From: Halichondria panicea
Lineage: Eukaryota; Porifera; Demospongiae; Suberitida; Halichondriidae
Reading direction: 5' to 3'
Length of the DNA stretch: 64,000 nt
Assembly: GCF_963675165.1 (NCBI RefSeq)
Contig: NC_087382.1
Span: 5,123,963 to 5,187,962 of the forward strand
The position numbers and the translations under genes are program-made. Shown piece after piece: positions 14,159 to 23,807 of the stretch (position 1 is the stretch's first letter; the number at the start of each line of letters is the position of its first letter). The notes under the pieces are model-generated. The model was not told the origin of the DNA, ran no database searches, and was given only the letters and a program-made list of their open reading frames with translations.

Positions 14159-15264
14159 TGGAGTGGGTGGCAGGTCAGATACATATTCGTACAATAGACA
14201 AGTTTGTGTGCACGGAATCTTATGGATGGTAATAACCTACGTACATGTATGCTACTAACAAATTATGTTGACATACACATGTATGTAATCACAGGAAAAT
14301 CATTGAACAACAGAGCATTGCTATATTTCCCAACCTTTATGAGTAAACCAACAAAAATAATTATTTCAAGCTCACAAATGATCACATGCATGCAATTCAT
14401 TGTCAGAAAGTCATATAACAAAACAACAGACAGTACAGTATGTACATGTATTGTGCAGCAATAATTACGTATCTACAATCTTATCCATTCCCAGATAAAC
14501 ACATGCACAGCATATCGTATAGCGTGACATTTTCGCTGTTTAGAGGGTAATTAGATCCTCCAAGATGAAAATTGTTCTACAAACATAGCTAACAGCGGAA
14601 GCAACGTGCATTGACATATACCGTAGAGTGTGAAATTTATTCAACAAAAGGTTTTTAGAGACACTTTCATGAAAGTTAAGTGCCTCGATGTCAATATGTG
14701 GAAAGTATGCATGGCATTGTCATGTCCTTGATTAAATGAATTTATTCAGTACATGCATACCATAATTTTTTTGCGGGAAGGGACACGAGAAAGAATCAAC
14801 CGTAAAGTGTACCACACAAAAATTTAATAGCGACTTTATATACATGACTGTACGATACCTGGATTGGTCCGCTGAGGGAACTTTGGGCTTCGTGGGAGGT
14901 CCATTAGCTCTATCCCATTGTGAAGCTCAGGACTCTTGCTCTGTGGGGGGTACAATACAAACATTGTGTGTACAAATGATGTAAAGTTACAAGACCCTCC
15001 CCCCCTCCTGTAAGCATGCCTATACGGATATTGCATGTACAAAACATGTAGTCTATATATAACAAGCAACTAAGGGCTCATTTGGACCTAACAGTATGGG
15101 TTACAACAGGCCCAGATATTATTCGGAAGAATTTACACACATACACCAAAGACTTCCATGCTATCTTTGCACACCATGTACCATACAATTAACACCTGAC
15201 TCTAACCCACCATACACACCATAGAGCTTGTACTGTACTTGCTTGATCTAGACCTGGGCTCCAT
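1..15264 (-). CDS. SLC4-family bicarbonate transporter, 3' end outside window
   Basis: Plasma-membrane bicarbonate (probably Na-coupled) transporter. Coding exons in transcription order: 15264-15220, 14940-14859, 14126-14047, 13707-13528, 12868-12758, 11950-11764, 11456-11265, 11126-10927, 3831-3690, 2916-2875, 2275-2133, 1482-1351, 1030-871, 634-267, 122-1. All have GT/AG borders and the phases agree, giving about 728 codons in the window. The cytosolic domain shows [55 protein letters not shown] and FHDVAY, all SLC4 hallmarks. Exon 634-267 enters the membrane domain with [10 protein letters not shown] and [17 protein letters not shown] resembles the Na-coupled branch more than the anion exchangers, which is a weak subfamily call. 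The start [10 protein letters not shown] is chosen because it is the first ATG and splices in phase 0 to the next exon. Exon 3831-3690 begins with ATG directly at its acceptor, so an internal start is possible. Confidence 0.94.
1629..1739. mobile_element. Small palindromic MITE, SLC4 intron
   Basis: 24-bp inverted ends CGACACGAGTACCTCGATTA... and complement flank about 60 bp that themselves contain a shorter inverted match (GGTCACGTGCA / TGCATGTGACC). Confidence 0.8.
3062..3220. repeat. Inverted-repeat element with GGATATGCACC arms
   Basis: GAGGATATGCACC near 3130 faces GGTGCATATCCTC near 3183; the left part (GGGGGAGGTCCTTTTATAGT) recurs at 25038-25115 in TOP2 intron 18. Confidence 0.7.
4417..5366 (+). 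CDS. Small Death-fold-like protein with CYCPCK motif, copy 1
   Basis: Two exons, 4417-4704 and 5118-5366, joined in phase 0 (GTAGGG donor, CACACAG acceptor); 178 aa. Residues 1-70 are polar and rich in Gln and Pro. A segment with [15 protein letters not shown] leads to CYCPCK (Cys 87, 89, 91). After the intron, about residues 115-175 ([14 protein letters not shown] ... [20 protein letters not shown]) have the spacing of a Death-superfamily helical bundle, including the W/L pattern of helices 3-5. Such domains mediate homotypic signalling contacts; the partner is unknown. There is no signal peptide or membrane helix, so the protein is probably cytosolic, and the Cys cluster could be acylated or bind metal (inference). 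It lies antisense inside an SLC4 intron, 1.1 kb before a paralogue. The first ATG of the longer frame is 4378, but CAACAG directly before 4417 could be an acceptor, so the start is uncertain. Confidence 0.66.
5939..6152. repeat. Tandem duplication of about 105 bp between the two Death-like genes
   Basis: The block starting AGAGTACATACATGTTCAAC occurs twice back to back, ending each time at ATTACGTGCAATACA. The second copy lacks a few bases (CAGATAAG shortened). No coding signal seen. Confidence 0.9.
6485..7409 (+). CDS. Small Death-fold-like protein with CYCPCK motif and tandem repeat, copy 2
   Basis: Two exons, 6485-6709 (GTGAGT donor) and 6846-7409 (ACACAG acceptor), phase 0; 262 aa. The plan matches the upstream neighbour: a short N-terminal segment ([12 protein letters not shown]), then CYCPCK (Cys 37, 39, 41), an acidic linker, and a C-terminal Death-like helical region (about 185-262; [40 protein letters not shown]). 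Unlike copy 1 it carries about four and a half tandem 14-residue units of the type [14 protein letters not shown] at residues 119-181. The start follows a TATATA-containing region about 55 bp upstream. Function unknown; a cytosolic Death-fold adaptor is the best inference. The gene sits antisense in the SLC4 intron. Confidence 0.65.
6976..7160 (+). repeat. 42-bp coding tandem repeat
   Basis: Four and a half copies of a 42-bp unit inside the second exon of the 6485-7409 gene, each encoding a 14-residue Thr/Val-rich block ending TTG(S/P/H)P. The units differ at few positions, so the array is young and may vary in copy number. Confidence 0.9.
7911..8048. mobile_element. MITE with ATAGACTACACC ends, SLC4 intron
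   Basis: Left ATAGACTACACC then TAGAATATG; right CATATTCTA then GGTGTAGTCTAT. A GAATATGCGTCC word recurs in a short tandem array at 8622-8690. Confidence 0.8.
8887..9972 (-). CDS. Secreted fibrinogen-related (FReD-like) protein
   Basis: Single-exon gene, 361 aa. Residues 1-18 ([18 protein letters not shown]) form a signal peptide. Residues about 40-105 are Leu/Gln-rich with heptad spacing and probably form a coiled coil that oligomerises the protein. From about residue 112, [16 protein letters not shown] ... VNVTCDF resembles the start of a fibrinogen-type domain. The rest ([73 protein letters not shown]) matches a Cys-rich ectodomain type that I recall as common in sponges and cnidarians, usually in predicted lectin-like or adhesion proteins. 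Several N-x-S/T sites are present. It lies in the SLC4 intron on the same strand as the host, so it needs its own promoter; TATATATAT lies about 35 bp upstream of the start. Confidence 0.82.
   Translation of the reverse strand: MVGFYLLLISLVINAVHGNGWCNQPAFQKYSIKSPLLFTCDNSDLKNEITALRQEFRQQSLIELAAIEQLSQQLQLQTCDLSPLLNEIAHLHDLVSVLASNETSESPKPLPSSNCGEIFTRNPQACSGLYQLNINGTIVNVTCDFSIKLPPLNSSRGWQEIANVNMSDPNHSFCPPPLRKSSGRCEKSTSSAGYESVYFSTNRVPFSKLCGRVVGYARGSPNSFICSEGDCGIDDVYVDGISITYENDSNREHIWTLSAAKKRGSSHCSCSNDEDYHSLSFVGSNYYCERSRNANSPLWDGIGCADVTDQDAACCDNPNLPWFCRDFDELIVTDNIEVRVCTDEARSNEDIEFDLLKLYIQ
12016..12457. mobile_element. MITE family A (TACCGTATAGCGGGTA ends), SLC4 intron
   Basis: Inverted ends of about 35 bp: TACCGTATAGCGGGTATATT followed by TCGAGGGTATAAA, and the complement at the right. 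Related copies stand at 16984-17191, 26679-26892, 30038-30233, 43461-43691 and 60261-60350. Confidence 0.85.
13000..13385. mobile_element. MITE family B (TACCGTATATGCTTGATCAG ends), SLC4 intron
   Basis: Left end TACCGTATATGCTTGATCAG, right end CTGATCGAGCATATACGGTA. The interior repeats the segment GGCTACTAAATGTTTCATTT twice (13028 and 13294) with GAGAGCGGC-like words. Confidence 0.85.
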
Positions 15265-15578
15265 AGCAATGCAGAACTACAGTTAGACTACCACTAGCAC
15301 TAAAGTGATTGTTTACTTTTTTGTGTTGACCTTTTAGCCTTCTATGTATATAGGGTAAGGGTCGGTCATGCTAGTTGTGGTAGCCACTCACACACACAAT
15401 CACCCTGGCTCTGACCTCTGACCTCCGCCTCTTCTGCACACGTGGTGCTTAGTATAGTGGATTCAAAAGTAGTGCTAGTGCAGAGTGTACTTTACTGTAG
15501 TGCAGTACTGGTGTATGCTGCTGCTAGAAGAGTAGCACAGAAAACTGCTCATTCATTAGGATTGCTCACATCAAAACT
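15265..15578. promoter_or_regulatory. Divergent intergenic region between SLC4 and TOP2 starts
   Basis: The two inferred start codons face away from each other across 314 bp, so the 5' UTRs and promoters of both genes must share this stretch unless upstream noncoding exons exist. I see no clear TATA box. An ATG-initiated open frame at 15442 runs into TOP2 exon 2, but its first 87 codons look like read-through of UTR and intron 1. No transcript evidence is available. Confidence 0.5.
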
Positions 15579-18500
15579 ATGGCTGAACTTCCAACAACTG
15601 TATGTTCAATTAACTAGATCTGTAATAGATAATCATTTTTATACGTACGTGTCTAGAAAATCATTTTTGGGGGTGTGTGTGAATACTTTTCCTTTGGTAC
15701 AGCCGTTTGTGGAGCACCCTGCAGCTGGTACAAACAAGCGACTCTCAGTTGAGCGTATCTACCAGCGTAAAACTCAACTGGAGCATATCTTGCTCCGACC
15801 TGACACCTATGTCGGCTCAGTGGAGGAAACCACGGAAACGATGTGGGTATTCGATTCGGAGAAGGAGGCTATCGTAAAGAAACAGATCACGTTTGTGCCA
15901 GGCCTGTACAAGATATTCGATGAGATATTAGGTGTTGTTAATAATAATTATTAACGTTCTGTGCAGATATGAGCTACATACATGATTGTACATGTATTTA
16001 ACCAATTGGCCTTAGGTACGTACAGTATAAAGTTGGGCATTTTTGTTTTTTGATAGGCTTTTAGAATTTGATTTGTGTTTAGGTGCGTGTAACGTGTAAT
16101 TATGTAAAATTCACATAACTATAATTATACATATTTGCATGAATTACCATACTCCGTTTACATGTATCTGTGTAGCTATGGATGTTTCATTTCCTCATGG
16201 TCTTTCATTGGTTACAGTGAATGCTGCCGATAACAAGCAGAGAGACAAGAGCATGAACAGTATCAAGATCACCATTGATGCGTGAGTGTGACATAACCCC
16301 TCAGTGTAATTAATTGTTACTCAAACACATTATTACACGTACATGCAGTAAAACGTGTCTATTATGGGTACCCTATAAGCAGGCCACCCTCTATAATACA
16401 GCCAGGTTAATGGGCGCCAAAGTCTCCATAGCATGTGTTTGGACCTGTGTTAGCAGGCCACCCTCTATAATACAGCCAGGTTAATGGGCCCCAAAGTCTC
16501 CCATCATTCAACCTGTGTTAGCAGCCGCCTCTTTGTGTTATACTGTGTATACATGTAATTGTTAATTAGGGGGTTACTATTCATTTAGACAATGTTCCTA
16601 ATACGACCATTACCCGTCCCCCTCTAGTGAGAACAACCTCATCAGTGTTTGGAACAATGGGTGTGGCATTCCCGTGGAGGTACATGCCACAGAGAAGATG
16701 TACGTCCCAGAGCTCATATTTGGCACACTGCTCACTTCTTCAAACTATGATGACGACCAGAAAAAGGTGATCAAGTATTCACATTAAATGCACGTACATG
16801 TAGATCTGCAGGTGATGGAAGTGGCAGTGCATGTGTATATATCAAAAGTCCTGTATATCCATATGAATTACGGCATCTTGGCAGCCTTGGCAGCCTTGTT
16901 AAAAACAAAGCACTGCAGTTTGCTAGCAAATGTTAATAGCCCTTGGTACTGTACATCAAGTGTTACATGTAACGTGTTTGGATTACCGTATAGCGGGTAA
17001 GTTTCCTGGGGTAAAAAATTCGTTCAACTCGAGAAAAGGTGGTTTTCGTGAGTAAAAATTTCGTTTAGTCTCGTGGCTGCACGGCATTCCTACGTTCAGA
17101 TAAGCCACGCCTACGTTAAAATTTCGTGGAGGTCAGCCTGCCCACGAAAATAGCGAATATTTTACCCCACGAAAATTACCCGCTATATGATAGTGTATAG
17201 AACTTGTGTTTTTCTGGGAACATTCCTGTGTAGATGCTTGAGACTGTGATGTACAATATACAGCTGTAACTGCATGTGGTCATTGATCCTCTATTTTTGA
17301 AGGTGACTGGAGGTAGGAACGGTTATGGTGCTAAGTTGTGCAACATCTTCAGTACTGAGTTCACCGTGGAAACAGGATACAAACAAACGGGAAAGACCTT
17401 TAAGATGGTGAGTATATACTGCACATGCACCACCTTAGGATACAGCTGCATGTGCCCTGGATACAAGCTTTTGATTAATGAATCCCTTGACTTGTAACAG
17501 GGTCCTGCAGCATACATGTACGTTACACAGTGACAACGTAATTAGTGTTATGAGTTGGCGTGCCTAATAATTAAACTTTCTTCCAAGGTTTTGACCCTGA
17601 AGTTTCTTGATTTTAGTGTTAGGTCCTATTCAGCTAGCTACAAGCCACAAACACCTAAATTATCTCCCATTTAGGTGTTTGTGTCCCAGGAAAATATTGT
17701 ATATGTCTTTCATAAAGATAGTATGGCTACTACCTCCCTTCCAAACACTTACATACATTTACACACATACATGTACATGTACCACCCTCAGACGTGGAAA
17801 GATAATATGGGGAAAGCGGGCAAGACGATCATCAAGGATGGCAAGACAGACTTCACCAAGGTCACGTTCAAACCCGATCTGGCCAAGTTCAAGATGACAC
17901 ACCTCACGGCGGACATGGTGGCTCTTATGACTCGTAGGGCCTACGATATGGCTGGCTGCACAAAAGGAGTCGCCGTGTATCTCAATGGTGTTAAACTACC
18001 AGTGAGTAAGAATTAAGACACATGTATATAATTTTACTAACAGTGAACCTGTCTAGAGAGGTCACTCTTGCGTACGGTACATGTAAAATTGTATATAGAA
18101 GTACATGTACCAACTGTTGGCTTGGACCTGTGTTAGCAGGCTACCTCGTGGAAGTGACCTGCTAACACATGTTCAAACACATGTTATATGGACTTTGGGG
18201 CCAATTAACCTGGGCCTGTACCTGGTTGTCGAGTGGTGCTGTACATGCAGCTGTACATAATCAGGAGTGCACTCCTAACATAATGTAATTAAGTGTTTTA
18301 GAAAGATCTCTGTAATTACATAAAACCGGGCAGACATAAAGCATACGTTCCCTATTATATTTAACGTGTTTTTGTAGTTTATGTGGGAATGTGCCCAAAT
18401 GCAGATCAAGTCTTTCCGTGACTACGTGGACCTGTTCCTCAAGGCTATTCCCCCCAGCGAAGACGAGGAGGACCTCCCACAGAAGGTGGTGTACGAGGTC

Positions 18501-20721
18501 GTGAACCCTCGCTGGGAAGTGGCCGTCACCGTAAGTCCTGCAGGATTCCAACAAGCCAGCTTCGTCAACTCCATAGCAACCACTAAGGTATTTTAAACAA
18601 ATGTTCGGTATACTTTCATGTTTTCTAAATTTAATGGTCCAAGTTTTCTCATTGATCAGGTTTCGGGTTGCCAGGTGTAATGGGGATGTATTGTTTTTGG
18701 GGTTTATATTCAGATTACAATTTATACACCACCTGACACGGGGAAGTGGAACTTGATTGGTCGAGTTCCTCCCGCAGTAACTTTTTGAGTTGTAAACTGA
18801 TACCATAAATAATGTACACATATAACAATAATTGTCTTTGCTGAGTTTGTATTCGCTTCTCAGCAAACCAATGTGTACTGTAGCTACTGTAGAAAATGTC
18901 CAATGCACGTGAATAACAATGATAATGTATCTACAGTGTATATACATGTACCGCATAAATTAAATCGAAATTAGCTACACGCTACAAAAAATTTCAGTAA
19001 TTTCAAACTAGCTAGCTTCGTACTTTGGTCCGTACAGACCAGCTGCCTTTGGATTGTCTGGACTGAACCAGTACTTGCTGTTGTAGTCAAGCAGCTCTTG
19101 TCGTGACAGCTTCCCATCGTGATTAGCATCGATTAACTTGAAGGCATATTCTGCTGTGTCGGCATCGAAATTACTGGCTCTCATCATTTTCTGGTACTCG
19201 CTCAATTGGAGGAAACCGTCGCGACTGGTGTCCACTGCGTCAAACACAGCATCGGTGTACTGGTAGAAAAGCGTCTTCTCTCCTCAATCGTAAGCCACCC
19301 TCTCAACCACAGATATTTCAGCCAGTCTGTCCACAAACTCTTGTTTTGTTAGCTGCACTCTGGGCTTGAGACCAACATTTTCCCAATATGCTTGGCAACT
19401 TTCGCGAAGTTTTGTCAAAGAGCCTTTTCAGGTTTCACTTCGCTTTCTAGCTGTTTAATCCAGATGTAGAAATCCTCGATAGACAAGGTGCCATTTTTGT
19501 TGAGGTCTGACTGGTCAAAGAATTCTTCCATTCTCTTCACCCACTTGGGGCTGTTCTTATAAGCTGCCATTACAGAATGTGCTTAATTGCGAAGTTAAGC
19601 TCTGATATCTTTACTGAAAGGAAAAGCCCTTTGACTGTACGTACACCGGTACCACAGAATGTGAGATGGTTCATTAAAGTTCTGTAGACTTAGTAGGCGT
19701 GACTAATTGTACATTTTGCCTGTTTAGTCTAGTCTCCAAGTCTCTGCATGTTTTAATACCATAATTATAGTGGGTAATTTTCGTTGGTGCAATATTACAG
19801 TGTACAATTTTCACTTCTATTTTACTTACTCCTCCCCTCGATCCTTTGTAGGGTGGTACCCATGTCAACTACATAACAGACCAGGTTGTAAGCAAACTGC
19901 TAGAGAATGCCAAGAGGAAGAACAAAGGAGGAATGGACTTGAAGCCCTTCCACATCAAGGTACATCAATGGCCGCAGTAAGAAATTTACGTGTACAATAG
20001 TATCACTATGATACATGTACTTTGAGCTTTGAGGGCAGTTTTGCTTTGTAGAGGTTGTCCTTGTGAGTACACATGTACATACAGTACTAAAATAAACTCT
20101 TTGAGCAGCCGCATACATTTATACAGTACATTACACTGCAAGTTTCCCTGTAAGCTTGGAAAAAGTACCTAAACTACTGTAGTTACGTATAAACTATATC
20201 ACCTCCATTCCGACCAGGCACGCATCTCAGTCTCTTTGTACATGTCACAACGTGTATGCCATTTTAACACTTGTACCCCCCACATGCCCCCCCCCTCTCC
20301 CAGAACCACCTGTGGGTCTTCATCAGCTGTCAGGTGGAGAACCCGTGCTTTGACTCCCAGACCAAGGAGAACCTTACACTCAAGGCCAAGAACTTCGGGT
20401 CAACCTGCCCACTTACTGACAAATTCATTAAGCAGGTGAATAAAATAACAGTGTGTCAATTATCGGTATAGTACGTATAATGTAGGTGCTATTGAAGAAA
20501 TTTCCAAGTGCTAAATTGTGCGAATTCTGATTACAGTTGAAAATTGAACATTGATACATGTACATGTACAAATGTAGGTAAAGCATAACAAAATGGCTTC
20601 CCTGAGATACAGTTTAAATTTCAATGGGAAGTTTTTCGTGCAGCTGGTTTGAATCGTAATCATTGCATGTACAAAATTTGCTCTTTATGCAGTCCATTGT
20701 TCACCCCCACGCACACACACA

Positions 20722-20760
<39 letters not shown>

Positions 20761-23700
20761 GGCTATCAACTGTGGCATTGTGGACCGTGTTCTCACCTGG
20801 GCCAGGGCTAAGTCACAGGCCGTCATCTCCAAGAAACAGAGTGGCTCCAAACACACCAAGTTGAGGGGAATCCCCAAACTAGATGATGCCAATGATGCTG
20901 GTAGTAAGAACTCTCTGGGCTGTACTCTCATCGTGACTGAGGGAGACTCAGCTAAAGTGAGTGCTCGGAGTTTGAATTCCAATGCCTTCATTGCCGGGGA
21001 GATCATATTTCTCGTCCTTTTTCGCTTTAGTTTGTTCATTGTAGCTGAAGCAATATACAGTACGGTACGGTGGGGAGCCTGAAGATAATGCTAATTGCAT
21101 TTAGGTGGACGTACATTGTACAGCTGAATACATGTATATGTGTTTGTGTAGCTACATGTAATGGATCATTCAAATAAGGATACACTGTACATGTACTTTG
21201 GGAGCAGCCTCTCTGTGCTTTATAGTTTTTAGAGGCTATGTACCCTTTTGGTTGGCCATGCATAGAGGTTAAATGTTGTCAAAAGCATCTTTCATTGAGA
21301 AATTGTGTAGAATGAAAAAAAAATTAACTCATGTACATTGTATGTACCCCCCCCCCCCCCCCCTCCAGACATTGGCAGTGAGCGGACTGGGTGTGGTTGG
21401 GCGTGACCATTACGGAGTGTTCCCACTGAGAGGAAAGCTGCTTAACACACGAGAGGCCACCCACAACCAGGTGAGGGGAGGTGTGCCTTGCCGCGTATTC
21501 TGGTAGAGTTCAAAGTACATTGTGTACATGCGAGCACTTTCGTTTGGTGCTGTGACTGTTTCTCAATGCTTAATATAGAGTTCAAGGTAGCGAAATGAAT
21601 ATCACCAATAGCTAAAAGCTCACCATTTTGTGATGGTTATTGTACTGGTGTGTATTTCATCTGACCTCTGCAATGTATTAAAACAAAGAGACGTTTCTCT
21701 GTGCTGACTTGCTTATAATCAGTACCACACACACATGCACACACACAGATCATGGGCAATGAGGAGATCACAAATATGGTCAAGATCCTGGGTCTCAACT
21801 ATTCCAAGAAATACGTTGACTCAGCTGAACTTCGAACCCTCCGCTATGGTAAACTCATGATTATGGCCGATCAGGATCAGGATGGGTCTCACATCAAAGG
21901 TCAGAGGTCAGAGCTAGATTGCCTACAGCTAGAGCATGTTCATATATTGTCAGTCTGTGTATTTTCTGTTGCATTTATGTTGCAACCTGTAGCAGCCACT
22001 CTTCTGATTTCATGTAATACATACAGTACACATGCAGCAAATGTTGGTCTTACGCCTTACTTGTGTAACTTGTTATAATCCTTTTTTTGTTGTTGTTTAC
22101 GTTTACCGTTTTACGCCCCGAGATGGAGTGCATTAAAAAAATGTTGATCTTCCCAACAATGTTTGCTATAGTCACAGCAATTTCAATGCACTCTGCCACC
22201 ATGTACATGTACATAGTGTATGCATAACTATCCATTTTCTTCTTAACTGGCCAGAAATATTGAGTTCCATGCATGTGTCTATTTACCCTATACATTGTAG
22301 GTCTAGTCATCAATTTTATCCACCACAACTGGCCAAATCTGCTCAAGCATAACTTCGTAGAGGAGTTCATTACACCCATTGTCAAGGTACAATAAACGTT
22401 ACAGCTACGTGTACTGTTGGTCTGCCCAAGGGTGACCACCATTAAAAGACAGTACTAATTCCCCTGTACATGTGTGTAAATGTACTGTACTGGTTGACTT
22501 TGCGAATTCATTCATGCACACATTGTAAATTCGTGCCATGTTTTGGTTAAAGAGCTCCACTCACTCACCCCCGTTCGTCCCTTGCACAGGTAACTAGAGG
22601 AAATCAGGAGCACTCATTTTACTCCCTTCCCGAGTTTGAGCGGTGGAAAGCAGATACTGAAAACCAGCACCTTTGGAAAGTGAGTGTTGGCCACACATAC
22701 ACGTATTGTTCAGACTACGCAAATTTTGCAAAACTATCATCGTTTGATTATAATTATTGTGTGGGTGTAGTAGGTAAAGATCATTGAAGTCATACCCATC
22801 ATCAGACTCTAGCTCAAACTACATTGTGTATGGTCTGTTATAGTGTACACTGTATGTGATTTACACAGTCACAGGGTACATGTATACTTATGTTGCAATT
22901 AACTTACATGCATGAACCTTTAATAATTGCTCTAGCTATATAATTGATGCTCTATTTTCCCAAAACTCGTCTCAGGTCAAGTACTACAAAGGTCTGGGAA
23001 CCAGCACCTCTAAAGAGGCTAAAGAGTACTTCTCGGACATGGACAGACACAGGATCCCATTCCACTACGAGGGACCGGGGGACGACGACGCCATTCTACT
23101 GGTGGGTGGGTGTGAAGAGGGGGTGGGGTGGTTCCCTAGCTGACTTGATTATTTGCTCTCAGGATTAATATTAATTGACACCTTTTATATCATTGGAGGT
23201 ACAATGTAGTACACTGTGTTCTGTGCATGTACTTGTGTATGAATCCACAAATTAACTTTGTAGACTTATCTAATTTTGCAGTCATAATTAATTAAACCTC
23301 TGATTATTTTGATGAGATGTGTACTGAAGGGGCGCATTTGTAGCCATTGCGTGACTGTGTGTCTATATGCATGTACATGTATACTGTACTTTGTGTATAA
23401 GTCAGGTCTATAAATTATTTATGTAGGCATTTAGCAAGAAGAAGATCGAGCAGCGCAAGGAGTGGCTGACCAACTGGTTGGAGAACAGGAAAGAGAAACG
23501 AGCAGCTGGCCTCAGCGAGTCGTTCCTTTATGCCGCACAGACAGACACCATTTCCTACGCCGACTTCGTCAACAAAGAGCTCATCTTATTCTCAAATATG
23601 GACAACGAACGCTCAATCCCGAGTATAGTGGATGGGTTGAAACCCGGTCAGAGGAAGGTGCTCTATACGTGCTTCAAGAGGAACGATAAGAGGGACATTA

Positions 23701-23768
23701 AAGTGGCACAGCTGGCAGGTTCCGTAGCTGAGCATTCCGCCTATCACCACGGAGAGGTGTGTGTGTGT

Positions 23769-23807
<39 letters not shown>

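Noticed and set aside
15442..15702. Open frame running upstream of TOP2 exon 2
   Set aside because: It contains a better model inside: MAELPTT, a GTATGT donor and a TTTGGTACAG acceptor in matching phase; the upstream residues have no similarity to topoisomerase N-termini.
18501..18560. GTAAGT inside TOP2 exon 7 as a donor site
   Set aside because: The sequence continues in frame with conserved topoisomerase residues ([18 protein letters not shown]), so it is exon.
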